Source of the DNA: Nodularia sp034931045
GTDB lineage: Bacteria > Cyanobacteriota > Cyanobacteriia > Cyanobacteriales > Nostocaceae
DNA: 64,000 nucleotides
Direction of reading: 5' to 3'
Assembly (NCBI RefSeq): GCF_034931045.1
Contig: NZ_JAYGHH010000026.1
Span: 1 to 64,000 of the forward strand
Shown here: one piece after another, positions 17,542-26,300 of the stretch
Numbering within the stretch: the first letter of the stretch is position 1
How the letters are laid out: every line of letters begins with the position of its first letter
The notes under the pieces: model-generated
Told to the model about the DNA's origin: nothing
The model's input: only the letters and a program-made list of their open reading frames with translations
Database searches by the model: none
Position numbers and translations under genes: made by a program

Positions 17542-17788
17542 TGGCGTGATCTAGTCTAAATAGGGCTGGCTGAAGAAATCTAAAAACATTACAGGTAAAG
17601 GATTTTAGCCTGTTTGAAATTGAAAAAGTGCAAGCTTTTATGAAGTGGGAACTCGAAAACCTTGCATTTAAGTTTGATTCAAAGGAAAAATTTTCCCTAC
17701 TAAACTCTTGAAACTGTTCCCTGTTCCCTGTTCCCTGTTCCCTATCCTCACAACTAACTTTTATGCCTAGTTAGTCTAGATCACGCCA
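17542..17788. mobile_element. MITE-like 247-bp element carrying repeat copy B
   Basis: The ends are inverted repeats with one mismatch in 18: TGGCGTGATCTAGTCTAA (17542-17559) and TTAGTCTAGATCACGCCA (17771-17788). Inside lie the 188-bp block identical to copy A in reverse (17557-17744) and four CTGTTCC heptamers. There is no transposase. No clear target duplication is visible. It lies between a small gene and the 2-oxoglutarate decarboxylase gene. Confidence 0.7.
17557..17744. repeat. 188-bp inverted repeat, copy B
   Basis: Perfect reverse complement of 1012-1199. It is nested inside the 247-bp element, whereas copy A lacks the outer terminal repeats, so copy A is a partial copy or a recombination product. 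Confidence 0.95.
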
Positions 17789-17811
17789 AGAATAAATTTC
17801 AGTATAGCTGG

Positions 17812-19455
17812 TTAAGCTTCGCAGTTTAATTCGCCAGCTTTTTGGCTAAAACGATGATTTTCGCGGTAATCTACGGGACAATCTATAACAGCAGGTACAT
17901 CTTGAGCAAGGGCTTCTTTAAGTATGGGGATTAAGTCTGTTGCAGATTCTACTCTGTAACCTTTTAAACCCATGCTTTCGGCTAATTTGACAAAATCAGG
18001 ATTACCAAAATGGACAAAAGATGAGTTACCTTTACCAAATTGATTTTCTTGTTTCCACTCAATTAATCCATAGCCACCATCATTAAATATTAAGGTGACA
18101 AAAGGAGTACCAACTCGCAAGGCTGTTTCTAATTCCTGACAATTCATCATAAAACCACCGTCGCCAGTTGCTGCTACAACTTTACGGTGAGGAGAAACCA
18201 GTTTTGCGGCTAAAGCACCAGGAATCGCAATTCCCATTGCAGCGAAACCGTTAGAAATTAAGCAAGTATTGGGACTGTGGCTGTGATAATGTCTAGCAAT
18301 CCACATTTTATGTGCGCCGACATCAGAAATTACAATATCATCTGGCCCCATTACCTGCCGTAAATCATAAATTAATTTTTGCGGTTTAATGGGAAATCCA
18401 TCATCTTTAGCATACTGTTCGTAATCAGCACGAATATTTTCCCGCAAGCTAATAGCATAGGGATGAGGTTTATTCTGTCTATCTGCTAGTTTTAAAATTT
18501 CATTCAAGGAATCAGAAATATCCCCCAGAACTTCGACATTAGGAATATAGCTACTGTCAATTTCCGCCGAAGTTGCTGCAATATGAATAATGGGAATATT
18601 GCCTTCAGGATTCCATTTTTTCGGGGAAAATTCAATTAAGTCATAGCCAATAGCAATTACCAAATCTGAATGATCAAAGCCACAGGTAATAAAGTCTCTT
18701 TGCTGTAATCCTACTGACCATAAAGCCAAAGGATGAGTATAGGGAATTACGCCTTTGCCCATGAAGGTATTCGCCACAGGCATATTCATTTGAGTGGCAA
18801 ATTGTGTCACCGCATCACTGGCATGAGCGCGAATAGCACCATTACCTACTAAAATAATGGGGTTAACTGCTTGAGAAATTGCTGCCGCAGCTGCGCGAAT
18901 ACAAGCAAAAGAAGCGTAGCTTTTTTCGATATTATCTTTTCGTAAAGGCTTACCTTCTACGGGCATAGCAGCAATATTTTCTGGTAAATCGATGTGAACT
19001 GCACCGGGTTTTTCGGTTTGCGATCGCTTGAAGGCTTTACGGACTACTTCTGGTGTAATACTAGGGCGAACAATCTGTTTATTCCACTTAGTAACTGGGG
19101 CAAACATTGCCACTAAATCCAAATATTGATGGGATTCGATGTGCATTCTATCTGTTCCCACTTGACCAGTAATTGCCACTAAGGGCGCACCATCTAGGTT
19201 AGCATCTGCAACTCCAGTCATTAAGTTTGTCGCCCCAGGGCCAAGAGTAGAAAGGCAGACTCCGGCTTTTCCAGTCAAACGTCCGTAGACATCCGCCATG
19301 AATGCTGCGCCCTGTTCATGACGAGTAGTAATAAATTGAATAGAAGAATGTTTCAGTGCTTCTAAAACGTGTAAGTTTTCTTCACCAGGAAGACCAAAAA
19401 CATATTGTACCCCTTCATTTTCCAGACACTGTACCAACAATTCAGCTGTATTCAT
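17812..19455 (-). CDS. 2-oxoglutarate decarboxylase (acetolactate-synthase-like)
   Basis: 547 residues, thiamine-diphosphate enzyme of the acetolactate synthase fold. Cofactor Glu in TTRHEQGAAFMADVYGR; TPP/Mg motif GDGGFMMNCQELETALRVG ... FNDGGYGLI. Automatic pipelines call such proteins acetolactate synthase. It lies directly downstream of a succinic semialdehyde dehydrogenase, as in Synechococcus PCC 7002, where this pair forms the TCA-cycle shunt from 2-oxoglutarate to succinate. I therefore prefer 2-oxoglutarate decarboxylase. No regulatory ilvH subunit is nearby. Sequence alone cannot fully exclude acetolactate synthesis. Confidence 0.82.
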   Translation of the reverse strand: MNTAELLVQCLENEGVQYVFGLPGEENLHVLEALKHSSIQFITTRHEQGAAFMADVYGRLTGKAGVCLSTLGPGATNLMTGVADANLDGAPLVAITGQVGTDRMHIESHQYLDLVAMFAPVTKWNKQIVRPSITPEVVRKAFKRSQTEKPGAVHIDLPENIAAMPVEGKPLRKDNIEKSYASFACIRAAAAAISQAVNPIILVGNGAIRAHASDAVTQFATQMNMPVANTFMGKGVIPYTHPLALWSVGLQQRDFITCGFDHSDLVIAIGYDLIEFSPKKWNPEGNIPIIHIAATSAEIDSSYIPNVEVLGDISDSLNEILKLADRQNKPHPYAISLRENIRADYEQYAKDDGFPIKPQKLIYDLRQVMGPDDIVISDVGAHKMWIARHYHSHSPNTCLISNGFAAMGIAIPGALAAKLVSPHRKVVAATGDGGFMMNCQELETALRVGTPFVTLIFNDGGYGLIEWKQENQFGKGNSSFVHFGNPDFVKLAESMGLKGYRVESATDLIPILKEALAQDVPAVIDCPVDYRENHRFSQKAGELNCEA

Positions 19456-19500
19456 CGTTTTTCCTCACTGGTTATAAATAAGGACTGGCCGCAGGGCGGA

Positions 19501-19528
19501 AGTCAAAAGTCAAAAGTCAAAAGTCAAA
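19501..19528. repeat. STRR tract, AGTCAAA x4
   Basis: Four tandem AGTCAAA heptamers in the 149-bp gap between the two TCA-shunt genes. A similar, degenerate stretch occurs at about 17500-17520. Confidence 0.85.
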
Positions 19529-19604
19529 AAATTGACTGGGAATAGTTGCTTTATTTAGTCTGTGCTGTACCAGAGTAAAATAACTGCCAATGACTAATGA
19601 CTAA

Positions 19605-20972
19605 TCACTGCACCCAGACGGTTTTAAGATTGACGAACTCATGTATCCCTTGAATACTCAATTCTCTGCCGTATCCAGAACGCTTAATGCCACCAAAGGG
19701 TAAGCGGGGGTCGGATTTAACCATGCTGTTGATAAATACAGCACCTGCTGCAATTTCGGCGATGAGGCGATCGCGTTCTTGGTCGTTATTTGTCCAAGCG
19801 CTTGCACCTAAGCCAAAAGGTGTCGCATTAGCTAATTGAATCGCTGCTGTAATATCTGGTACACGGAATAATAATGCCACCGGGCCAAAAAATTCTTCCT
19901 GTGCGATCGCACTATCTAAAGGAATATCTGTAATAATCGTCGGCGGGTAAAAGTTACCGGGACGATCTGCTAAAGAATGTCCGCCAGTGAGGACTTTACC
20001 GCCGCTTTTCACAGCAGTTTGTACTTGTTGGTGTAAATCTTGAAGAAGATCAGGGGTGGCTAGTGGTCCTAAATCAGTATCTGGTTGCATGGGATCACCC
20101 ACTTTCAGCGCCAGAAATTTATCTAACAGTAACTTTTCAAATTCAGGTGCGATCGCCTCTGCAATAATAAACCGTTTTGCAGCTATACATGATTGTCCAT
20201 TATTCAACATCCGGGCGGAAGTGGCTGTAGCAACGGCTGTTTCTAAATCAGCACTTTCTAAAACAATAAACGGGTCACTACCTCCCAACTCCAAAACAGT
20301 TTTTTTAATTTGTTTACCAGCAACAGAGGCGAGGGATGCACCGGCGGGTTCGCTTCCGGTTAAGGTAGCAGCTTTCACCCGGTCATCTGCCATAATATCA
20401 GCAACTTTAGCCGCACCGATTAATAGTGTTTGAAAAGCCCCTTCAGGAAAACCAGCCCGATGGATAATATCTGCAATTGCCAAGGCGCACTGCGGCACAT
20501 TGGAAGCGTGTTTAAGTAAGCCGACATTGCCCGCCATCAGGGTTGGGGCAGCAAAACGAAAGACTTGCCAAAAAGGGAAATTCCACGGCATTACAGCCAA
20601 AATTACGCCCATTGGGTCATAGCGCACAAAACTATGGCTGGCATCAGTTTTAATGGCGACATCAGCCAGGAAACTCGGTGCGTGTTCGGCGTAATAATTA
20701 CAAACCAGGGCGCATTTTTCAACTTCTGCGATCGCGGCTTGATAAGTTTTACCCATTTCCAGGGTCATAATTTTAGCAAAATCGGCTTTTTCTTGCTGTA
20801 AAATTATTGCAGCTTTTTCTAGCCATTGCGATCGCACAGAAAAACTCGTCTTCCGATACTGTTCAAAAGTCTGACCAGCCAAATCTAGTTTAGAGGCAAT
20901 TTCTGCATCCTTAAGTGGCTCAAAGATTTTGATTGTCTCCCCAGTGGCGGGATTAATGGTGGCGATAGCCAT
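19605..20972 (-). CDS. gabD: Succinic semialdehyde dehydrogenase
   Basis: 455 residues, aldehyde dehydrogenase superfamily, the short cyanobacterial SSADH type. Motifs: VMPWNFPFWQVFRFAAPTLM, GNVGLLKHASNVP, LTGSEPAG, catalytic Glu in LELGGSDPFIVL, catalytic Cys in NNGQSCIAAKR, and EEFFGPVALLFRV. It oxidises succinic semialdehyde to succinate, closing the TCA shunt begun by the decarboxylase gene 149 bases downstream on the same strand. The start at ATG 20972 matches the family N-terminus (IATINPATGE). Confidence 0.92.
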   Translation of the reverse strand: MAIATINPATGETIKIFEPLKDAEIASKLDLAGQTFEQYRKTSFSVRSQWLEKAAIILQQEKADFAKIMTLEMGKTYQAAIAEVEKCALVCNYYAEHAPSFLADVAIKTDASHSFVRYDPMGVILAVMPWNFPFWQVFRFAAPTLMAGNVGLLKHASNVPQCALAIADIIHRAGFPEGAFQTLLIGAAKVADIMADDRVKAATLTGSEPAGASLASVAGKQIKKTVLELGGSDPFIVLESADLETAVATATSARMLNNGQSCIAAKRFIIAEAIAPEFEKLLLDKFLALKVGDPMQPDTDLGPLATPDLLQDLHQQVQTAVKSGGKVLTGGHSLADRPGNFYPPTIITDIPLDSAIAQEEFFGPVALLFRVPDITAAIQLANATPFGLGASAWTNNDQERDRLIAEIAAGAVFINSMVKSDPRLPFGGIKRSGYGRELSIQGIHEFVNLKTVWVQ

Positions 20973-21484
20973 TGCCTGACCTCCCGTTAAAATATAGCTT
21001 GAGGTAGCTTCCTAGTGTTACACAGATTAATTGCGGAAGCTATACCCAAATTTTAGTCTTTTGCTCAAGCTTAAATTTTTTACACTGAAAAACCGTAATT
21101 ATTTTTATATTGAAATATACTTGATTGATAAGTAAATTTTGTGAGCTTAGACACACCATAAAACTGTGCCTGAGTCTCTCTAGGTTCTCTGCCAAAGGGA
21201 TAAAACCAGAAAAGCTGTCTTGGCAATAAATGATCATCTTTCAACCTCTTATTACTGGTAAGAAGAGAAAATGTTTTGTCAGAAAAAATTAATAATAACT
21301 ACTTTAGGTCTTACGCAAAAAACCGTATGGCTAACGCCACGCTACGCTATCGGCTGACGCTCACGGCGAAGCCTCTCAAACTCATCTGCCTCAGTGTACT
21401 CTGTGCCTCTGTGGTTAGTTTTTTCAGAATATTTTCGGGACGCAATTAAAATATTGAACCTAACCCCTCTCCTTGGTAAAAAGC
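20973..21484. other. Repeat-rich spacer upstream of gabD
   Basis: No convincing gene. Around 21301-21420 it holds pieces of dispersed Nostocales repeats: GTCTTACGCAAAAAACC, the GC-rich CGCTACGCTATCGGCTGACGC stretch, and a CTCTGTGCCTCTGTGGTTAG piece. An open frame at 21040-21237 on the minus strand looks like chance. Confidence 0.45.
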
Positions 21485-21486
21485 TA

Positions 21487-21635
21487 CGGTGTACACACAA
21501 GTGGGGAAATTTTCTTTTGTGTCATAAGACCCCACCCCCAGCCCCTCCCCGCAAGCGAGGAGGGGAGCAGGATTTTTGTTTGAATAATGTTTCTAGGGCT
21601 GAAAATTAGCTCTAGTCCAATTTGTGTATACACCG
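21487..21635. mobile_element. MITE, 149 bp, IS630/Tc1-like ends
   Basis: The ends are CGGTGTACACACAAGTGGG and its near-inverse CCAATTTGTGTATACACCG (about 16 of 19 matched), bounded by TA on both sides (21485-21486 and 21636-21637). That is the target duplication of IS630/Tc1/mariner elements. There is no transposase. It sits in a CCCCTCTCC-type dispersed repeat. Open frames across it are not genes. Confidence 0.7.
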
Positions 21636-21724
21636 TAGGCAAGTGAGGAGGGTAACAAGATTTAATCACAAATCTTGTTTTTAGGGCTGGAAACTCTCGT
21701 AAGAAGAGGGGAAACTTTGAGGCG

Positions 21725-21820
21725 TTAAATAATCTTAGCGGAACGTAAACCAAACAGCAGACCTACAGCTACCCCCATAAAGATTGACAAAAAGGCAATA
21801 TAAGCTATGACTCCAAACAT
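21725..21820 (-). CDS. petL: Cytochrome b6f subunit VI (PetL)
   Basis: 31 residues, one transmembrane helix. It begins MFGVIAYIAFLSIF and ends GLLFGLRSAKII, which matches cyanobacterial PetL closely in length and in the C-terminal GLLFGLRSAKI block. A good ribosome site, GGAG, lies 8 bases upstream of the ATG at 21820. It stabilises the cytochrome b6f dimer in the thylakoid membrane. It stands alone, divergent from aroB. Confidence 0.9.
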   Translation of the reverse strand: MFGVIAYIAFLSIFMGVAVGLLFGLRSAKII

Positions 21821-21859
21821 TTTTCTTGCTCCACAATACTTACTAATCTATTGAATCAT

Positions 21860-21887
21860 GGGGAATGGGGAATGGGGAATGGGGCAT
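21860..21887. repeat. STRR tract, GGGGAAT x4
   Basis: Three GGGGAAT heptamers and one GGGGCAT variant in the petL-aroB spacer. Confidence 0.85.
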
Positions 21888-21989
21888 TGGGAATGAGAGT
21901 AGAAAAATGTTTCCTGATCTCCCTAATTTCTCTCATCTCCCCACATTGCGATAGAATACAGCCCACGAGCGCTTATTTGGGGATGGCCA

Positions 21990-23104
21990 ATGACTTCTGT
22001 AATTAATGTAAATCTACCGCAGCAGTCCTATGAGATTGCGATCGCACCTTCAAGCTTAGATCAACTTGGTCAAAAAATGGCGACTTTGAATCTTGGTAAA
22101 AAGGTTTTAGTGGTTTCTAATCCCAGCATTTTTAAGCATTACGGCGCAAAAGCAATAGAATCTCTCACATTGGCTGGTTTTGAAGTAACTAGTTACAACC
22201 TACCACCTGGAGAACGCTACAAAACTCTGAACTCGATCCAAAAACTGTACGACATTGCTTTACAAAACCGTCTAGAACGTTCTTCGACAATGGTCGCCTT
22301 GGGAGGGGGTGTAATTGGCGATATGACTGGCTTTGCTGCCGCTACCTGGTTACGAGGCATTAATGTCGTGCNNNNNNNNNNNNNNNNNNNNNNNNNGTAC
22401 CTACTACCCTATTAGCAATGGTAGATTCGGCAATTGGTGGCAAAACTGGCGTGAACCATCCCCAGGGCAAAAACTTGATTGGGGCTTTTCATCAGCCACG
22501 CTTGGTATTAATTAGCCCAGAAACACTTAAAACTCTCCCCATGAATGAATTTCGGGCTGGAATGGCAGAGGTGATTAAATACGGTGTAATTTGGGATGCC
22601 GAATTATTTGCCGCCATGGAAGCAAGTAAACACCTGAATCAACTGCGCTACATAAAGCCGGAATTTATAGAATACATATTAACCCGTTCTTGTCAAGCCA
22701 AAGCTGATGTTGTCGGCAAGGATGAAAAGGAAGGCGGAATCAGGGCGATTCTCAACTATGGCCATACCATTGGTCATGCCGTGGAAAGTTTAACAGGTTA
22801 TCGTGTATTCAAACATGGTGAGGCTGTGGCTATTGGCATGGTAGCAGCTGGACAAATTGCTGTGGAACTGGGAATGTGGAAACAGGAAGAGACAGAAAGG
22901 CAAAATGCCCTAATTCAAAAGGCGGGTTTACCAACTCGGCTACCTGAAGCTATAGATATTGAAGCGATTATTGATGCCTTGCAATTAGATAAAAAAGTTA
23001 AAGCAGGTAAAGTGAGGTTTGTTTTACCAACCCAGATGGGCATGGTGACAGTTACCGATGAAGTCCCGACTGCAACTATCCGAGGGGTATTGCAAAAAAT
23101 GTAA
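21990..23104 (+). CDS. aroB: 3-dehydroquinate synthase (interrupted by an assembly gap)
   Basis: About 363 residues. NAD-binding block VALGGGVIGDMTGFAAATWLRGINVV, then after 25 N the frame resumes with VPTTLLAMVDSAIGGKTGVNHP. Metal-ligand blocks are EVIKYGVIWD, ILNYGHTIGHAVE and KHGEAVAIGMVAA. It cyclises DAHP to 3-dehydroquinate, the second shikimate step. The parts before and after the N-run are in different frames as printed. Family sequence here reads VV-Q-(V/I)-PTTLL, so a true gap of two bases restores one frame. I treat it as one intact gene, not a pseudogene. Confidence 0.93.
22372..22396. other. Assembly gap (25 N) inside aroB
   Basis: Exactly 25 N. Protein continuity suggests that only about two bases are really missing. 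An identical 25-N run is at 29437-29461, so the length is a fixed placeholder. Confidence 0.9.
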
Positions 23105-23123
23105 TTTGCTTTGAATTGTAGAT

Positions 23124-23150
23124 GGTGTAGCCTTGTCACGCCACTACACC
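23124..23150 (+). terminator. Hairpin after aroB
   Basis: GGTGTAG ... CTACACC 7-bp stem beginning 20 bases past the aroB stop, then TATTTCAAAA. Candidate terminator; the U-tract is weak. Confidence 0.4.
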
Positions 23151-23368
23151 TATTTCAAAATCAATGTTTGATTTTGTGTGAAATTTTATAACAATTGACC
23201 CGTGGGATTAAAGGTAATAATAGAATATACCATAATCAATAAATATGTTTGATACAGTAAAAACTTACGTATTTAAATATTAAAGCATAATTAACATGAT
23301 AACATACAGCAAATTGATGCTGTGGCGGTGTATTACCTTTGAGTTTTTTATTGTTATTCAAAAATATT

Positions 23369-26300
23369 ATGATTATGCAACCAGCAATTTCTTTGATCAT
23401 CACTGTTTACAATCGAGAACGTTACCTCAGCGCTGCTATTGATAGCATCATAGCTCAAACCAGAAATGATTTTGAGTTATTGATTTGGGATGATGGTTCT
23501 ACAGATAGTTCACCAGATATTGCCCGTGAGTATGCCCAGCGCGATCGCCGTATCAAGGTAATAGTAGCAGAACATTTAGGACGCGGATTGGCCTTAAAAA
23601 CAGCGATCGCTCAAACTAATGCCCCTTACCTCGGTTGGGTAGATAGTGATGATTTGTTGCATCCCGAAGCACTGGCAAAAACCGCAGCTGTTTTGGATAT
23701 TAAACCAGATATTGGTTGGGTTTACACCGATTATTTAGATATTGATGAACATAAGACAGTTCTTAGCTATGGCTATCGTTGTCTCGTACCTTACAACCGA
23801 GAAGAACTATTAAATAAGTTCATGACATTTCACTTTCGGTTAATGCGTCGGGAAGTGTTTGAATTGGCAGGAGGAATTGATGAATCGCTGGAATTTGTAG
23901 AAGACTATGATTTATGTTTGCGACTTTCTGAAGTTGCCCAGGTGCAACATATTTATCAGCCACTTTACTACTACCGCACCCATGCAGAAAGCATATCCTG
24001 GCAACAACGACAAGAGCAAATCAGGCGATCGCGTTTAGCAGTTTCCCAAGCCCAGCAACGCCGCAAGTCTCGACAAAAAATTTGGAGATTGGCAAATAAG
24101 TCAGGTTCTCTTGTAACTCAACTAACTAAACGGCTGATTCCCCAAGTCAAAATTTTTGCTGTTAGTAATTTATCTTTACTAATTGGGTTGTTTACCAATT
24201 TTGCCCCAGCCCAATCAATTACACCTGCATCGGATGGGACTGGGACTGTCACCAATACCCAAGGCAATAATATTGATATTAGTGGCGGAACCTTGAGTAG
24301 CGATCAGACAAACTTATTTCATAGCTTCTCAAAATTTGGGCTAGATGCCAATCAAACAGCCAACTTTCTTTCTAACCCCAATATCCAGAATATTTTAGGG
24401 CGGGTCACAGGTGGCGATGCTTCTTTAATTAATGGATTAATCACAGTTACAGGGGGCAATTCCAACTTATTTTTAATTAATCCGGCAGGAATTATCTTTG
24501 GTGCTAATGCTAGTTTAAACGTCCCAGCCTCCTTTACGGCAACAACAGCTAACCGCATCGGCTTCGGTGAAAATTGGTTTAACTCTAGCGGTGCAAATAA
24601 CTATACTCAATTACTGGGTACACCTAATAGCTTTGCCTTTGATTCGAGTGTAGCTGGTGCGATTGTCAATGAAGGCAATCTTACTGTCCCATCAGGTAAT
24701 TTAGCTTTACTAGGTGGGACTGTAGCGAGTACTGGAGAACTGGCAGCGCCAGGAGGTAACATCACAGTTGCTGCTGTACCGGGTACAAGCTTGCTACGCC
24801 TAAGCATAGACGGAAACCCCCTCAGTTTAGAAGTTCAACCCCTAAATAGCAATGATCCATCAGAAAATTCTCTAGCTAAATTGTTAACCGGTGGTGGTGG
24901 TGATAATGCTTCCAGATTGCAAGTTAATAGCAACGGTGAGGTAGAACTAACTGGTTCAGGCTTAGGAGTTGAGAATGGTGATGTGGTAGTGAAAAAAGCA
25001 ACTGCTGAGACTGCTACACTCACTGCTAACCGGAATTTAACATTACCAGAAAGTCAACTTTTAACTACCGGAAATCTGAACTTATTAGCTGAAAATATCG
25101 TGAAAGTTCGTGAAAGTTCTGCCAATGCTTTTACTGCGATCGCTGGTGGTAATCTTTACGTTCAAGGTAATCAAGGTATTGATGTTTTAGCAATTGATCA
25201 TTTAGATAAAACGCCTTTTGTCAGTGGTGGTGATTTAACATTTGTCAGTGATGGTCAAATTTCCCTTGATGCACACTTTGCTAGTGGTGGCAAGTTTTCT
25301 ATTCTCAATACTCAAGGTCAAAGTAATAAGTTTATCAGTCTTTATGATCCGATAATTAGTGCTAATGAAGATGTGATCTTTGCAAGTTATACAGGACCGT
25401 CACTTAAGGTAGAATCAACAGGAAGTATCACTGTTAATGGTGATATTACTATCACCCAAGAAGATTTTATTCTCTCTTCTTTCTGTAGTGATGGTGGTTG
25501 CTCACCTGATGCCGAACTCTTGGGTGATGAAGCGGCTTTAATTTTAAGAGCAGGTGTCAGCGAATTAATAGAAACTAATTTTAATGCTGATGAACTAACA
25601 AATTTAAATCCTGACGGTAACTTATCATCACCAGGAAATATTACTGTAACTGGCAATATTAGTACTAATCCTTATGGCGGTCCAGTGATTATGAGTGCCA
25701 CAGGAGATATAACACTTGCCAGTATAGAAACATTATCTAGCTTTTTTTCTACTAGTGGTCGAGTTGAATTAGTATCTGGAGGTAATATCACAACAGATGT
25801 TATTTCTACTGCATCTACTCAATCTGGTACTGCTACAGCTGGAAATGTGACATTAGACGCTGGCGGCAATATTACAACAGATACCATTAGTGCTTTTGCC
25901 AACAGTGGAGAAGGAGAGGCTACCAGTGGGTTAGTAGATATCAAAGCTGGTGGCACTATTGAAATAACTGCTATTGATTCCTTTGCACAAAGTAGCTTTG
26001 GTGATGCTACAGCTGGAAATGTGATTTTACAAGCTGGAGGTAGTATTCAAACAGGTACAATTAGCGCTTTTGGTAGATCCTCTTTTGAAGCATCAGCCAC
26101 AGGTGGTTTAGTAGAGATCAATGCTGGAGGGAATATTCAAATAAATGCTATTGATTCCTTTGCACAAAGTAGCTCTGGTAATGCTACAGGTAGAAACATT
26201 ACATTAAATACAGGAGCAAATATCACTACTGGTTTAATTAATTCCTTTGCTACGGTAGATTTGGCAGGTAACGCTACAGGTGGTGTCATAAACCTAACAG

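Noticed and set aside
17812..19455. Biosynthetic acetolactate synthase (ilvB)
   Set aside because: Adjacent SSADH and lack of ilvH favour the TCA-shunt decarboxylase; kept as the less likely alternative.
21040..21237. 65-codon minus-strand frame upstream of gabD
   Set aside because: No ribosome site, no family, composition like the AT-rich spacer.
21484..21753. Minus-strand frame of 89 codons
   Set aside because: It runs through the MITE and surrounding repeats; composition is that of repeat DNA.
22333..22515. aroB as a pseudogene because the frame breaks at the N-run
   Set aside because: The break falls in a 25-N placeholder, and protein continuity fits a two-base gap.
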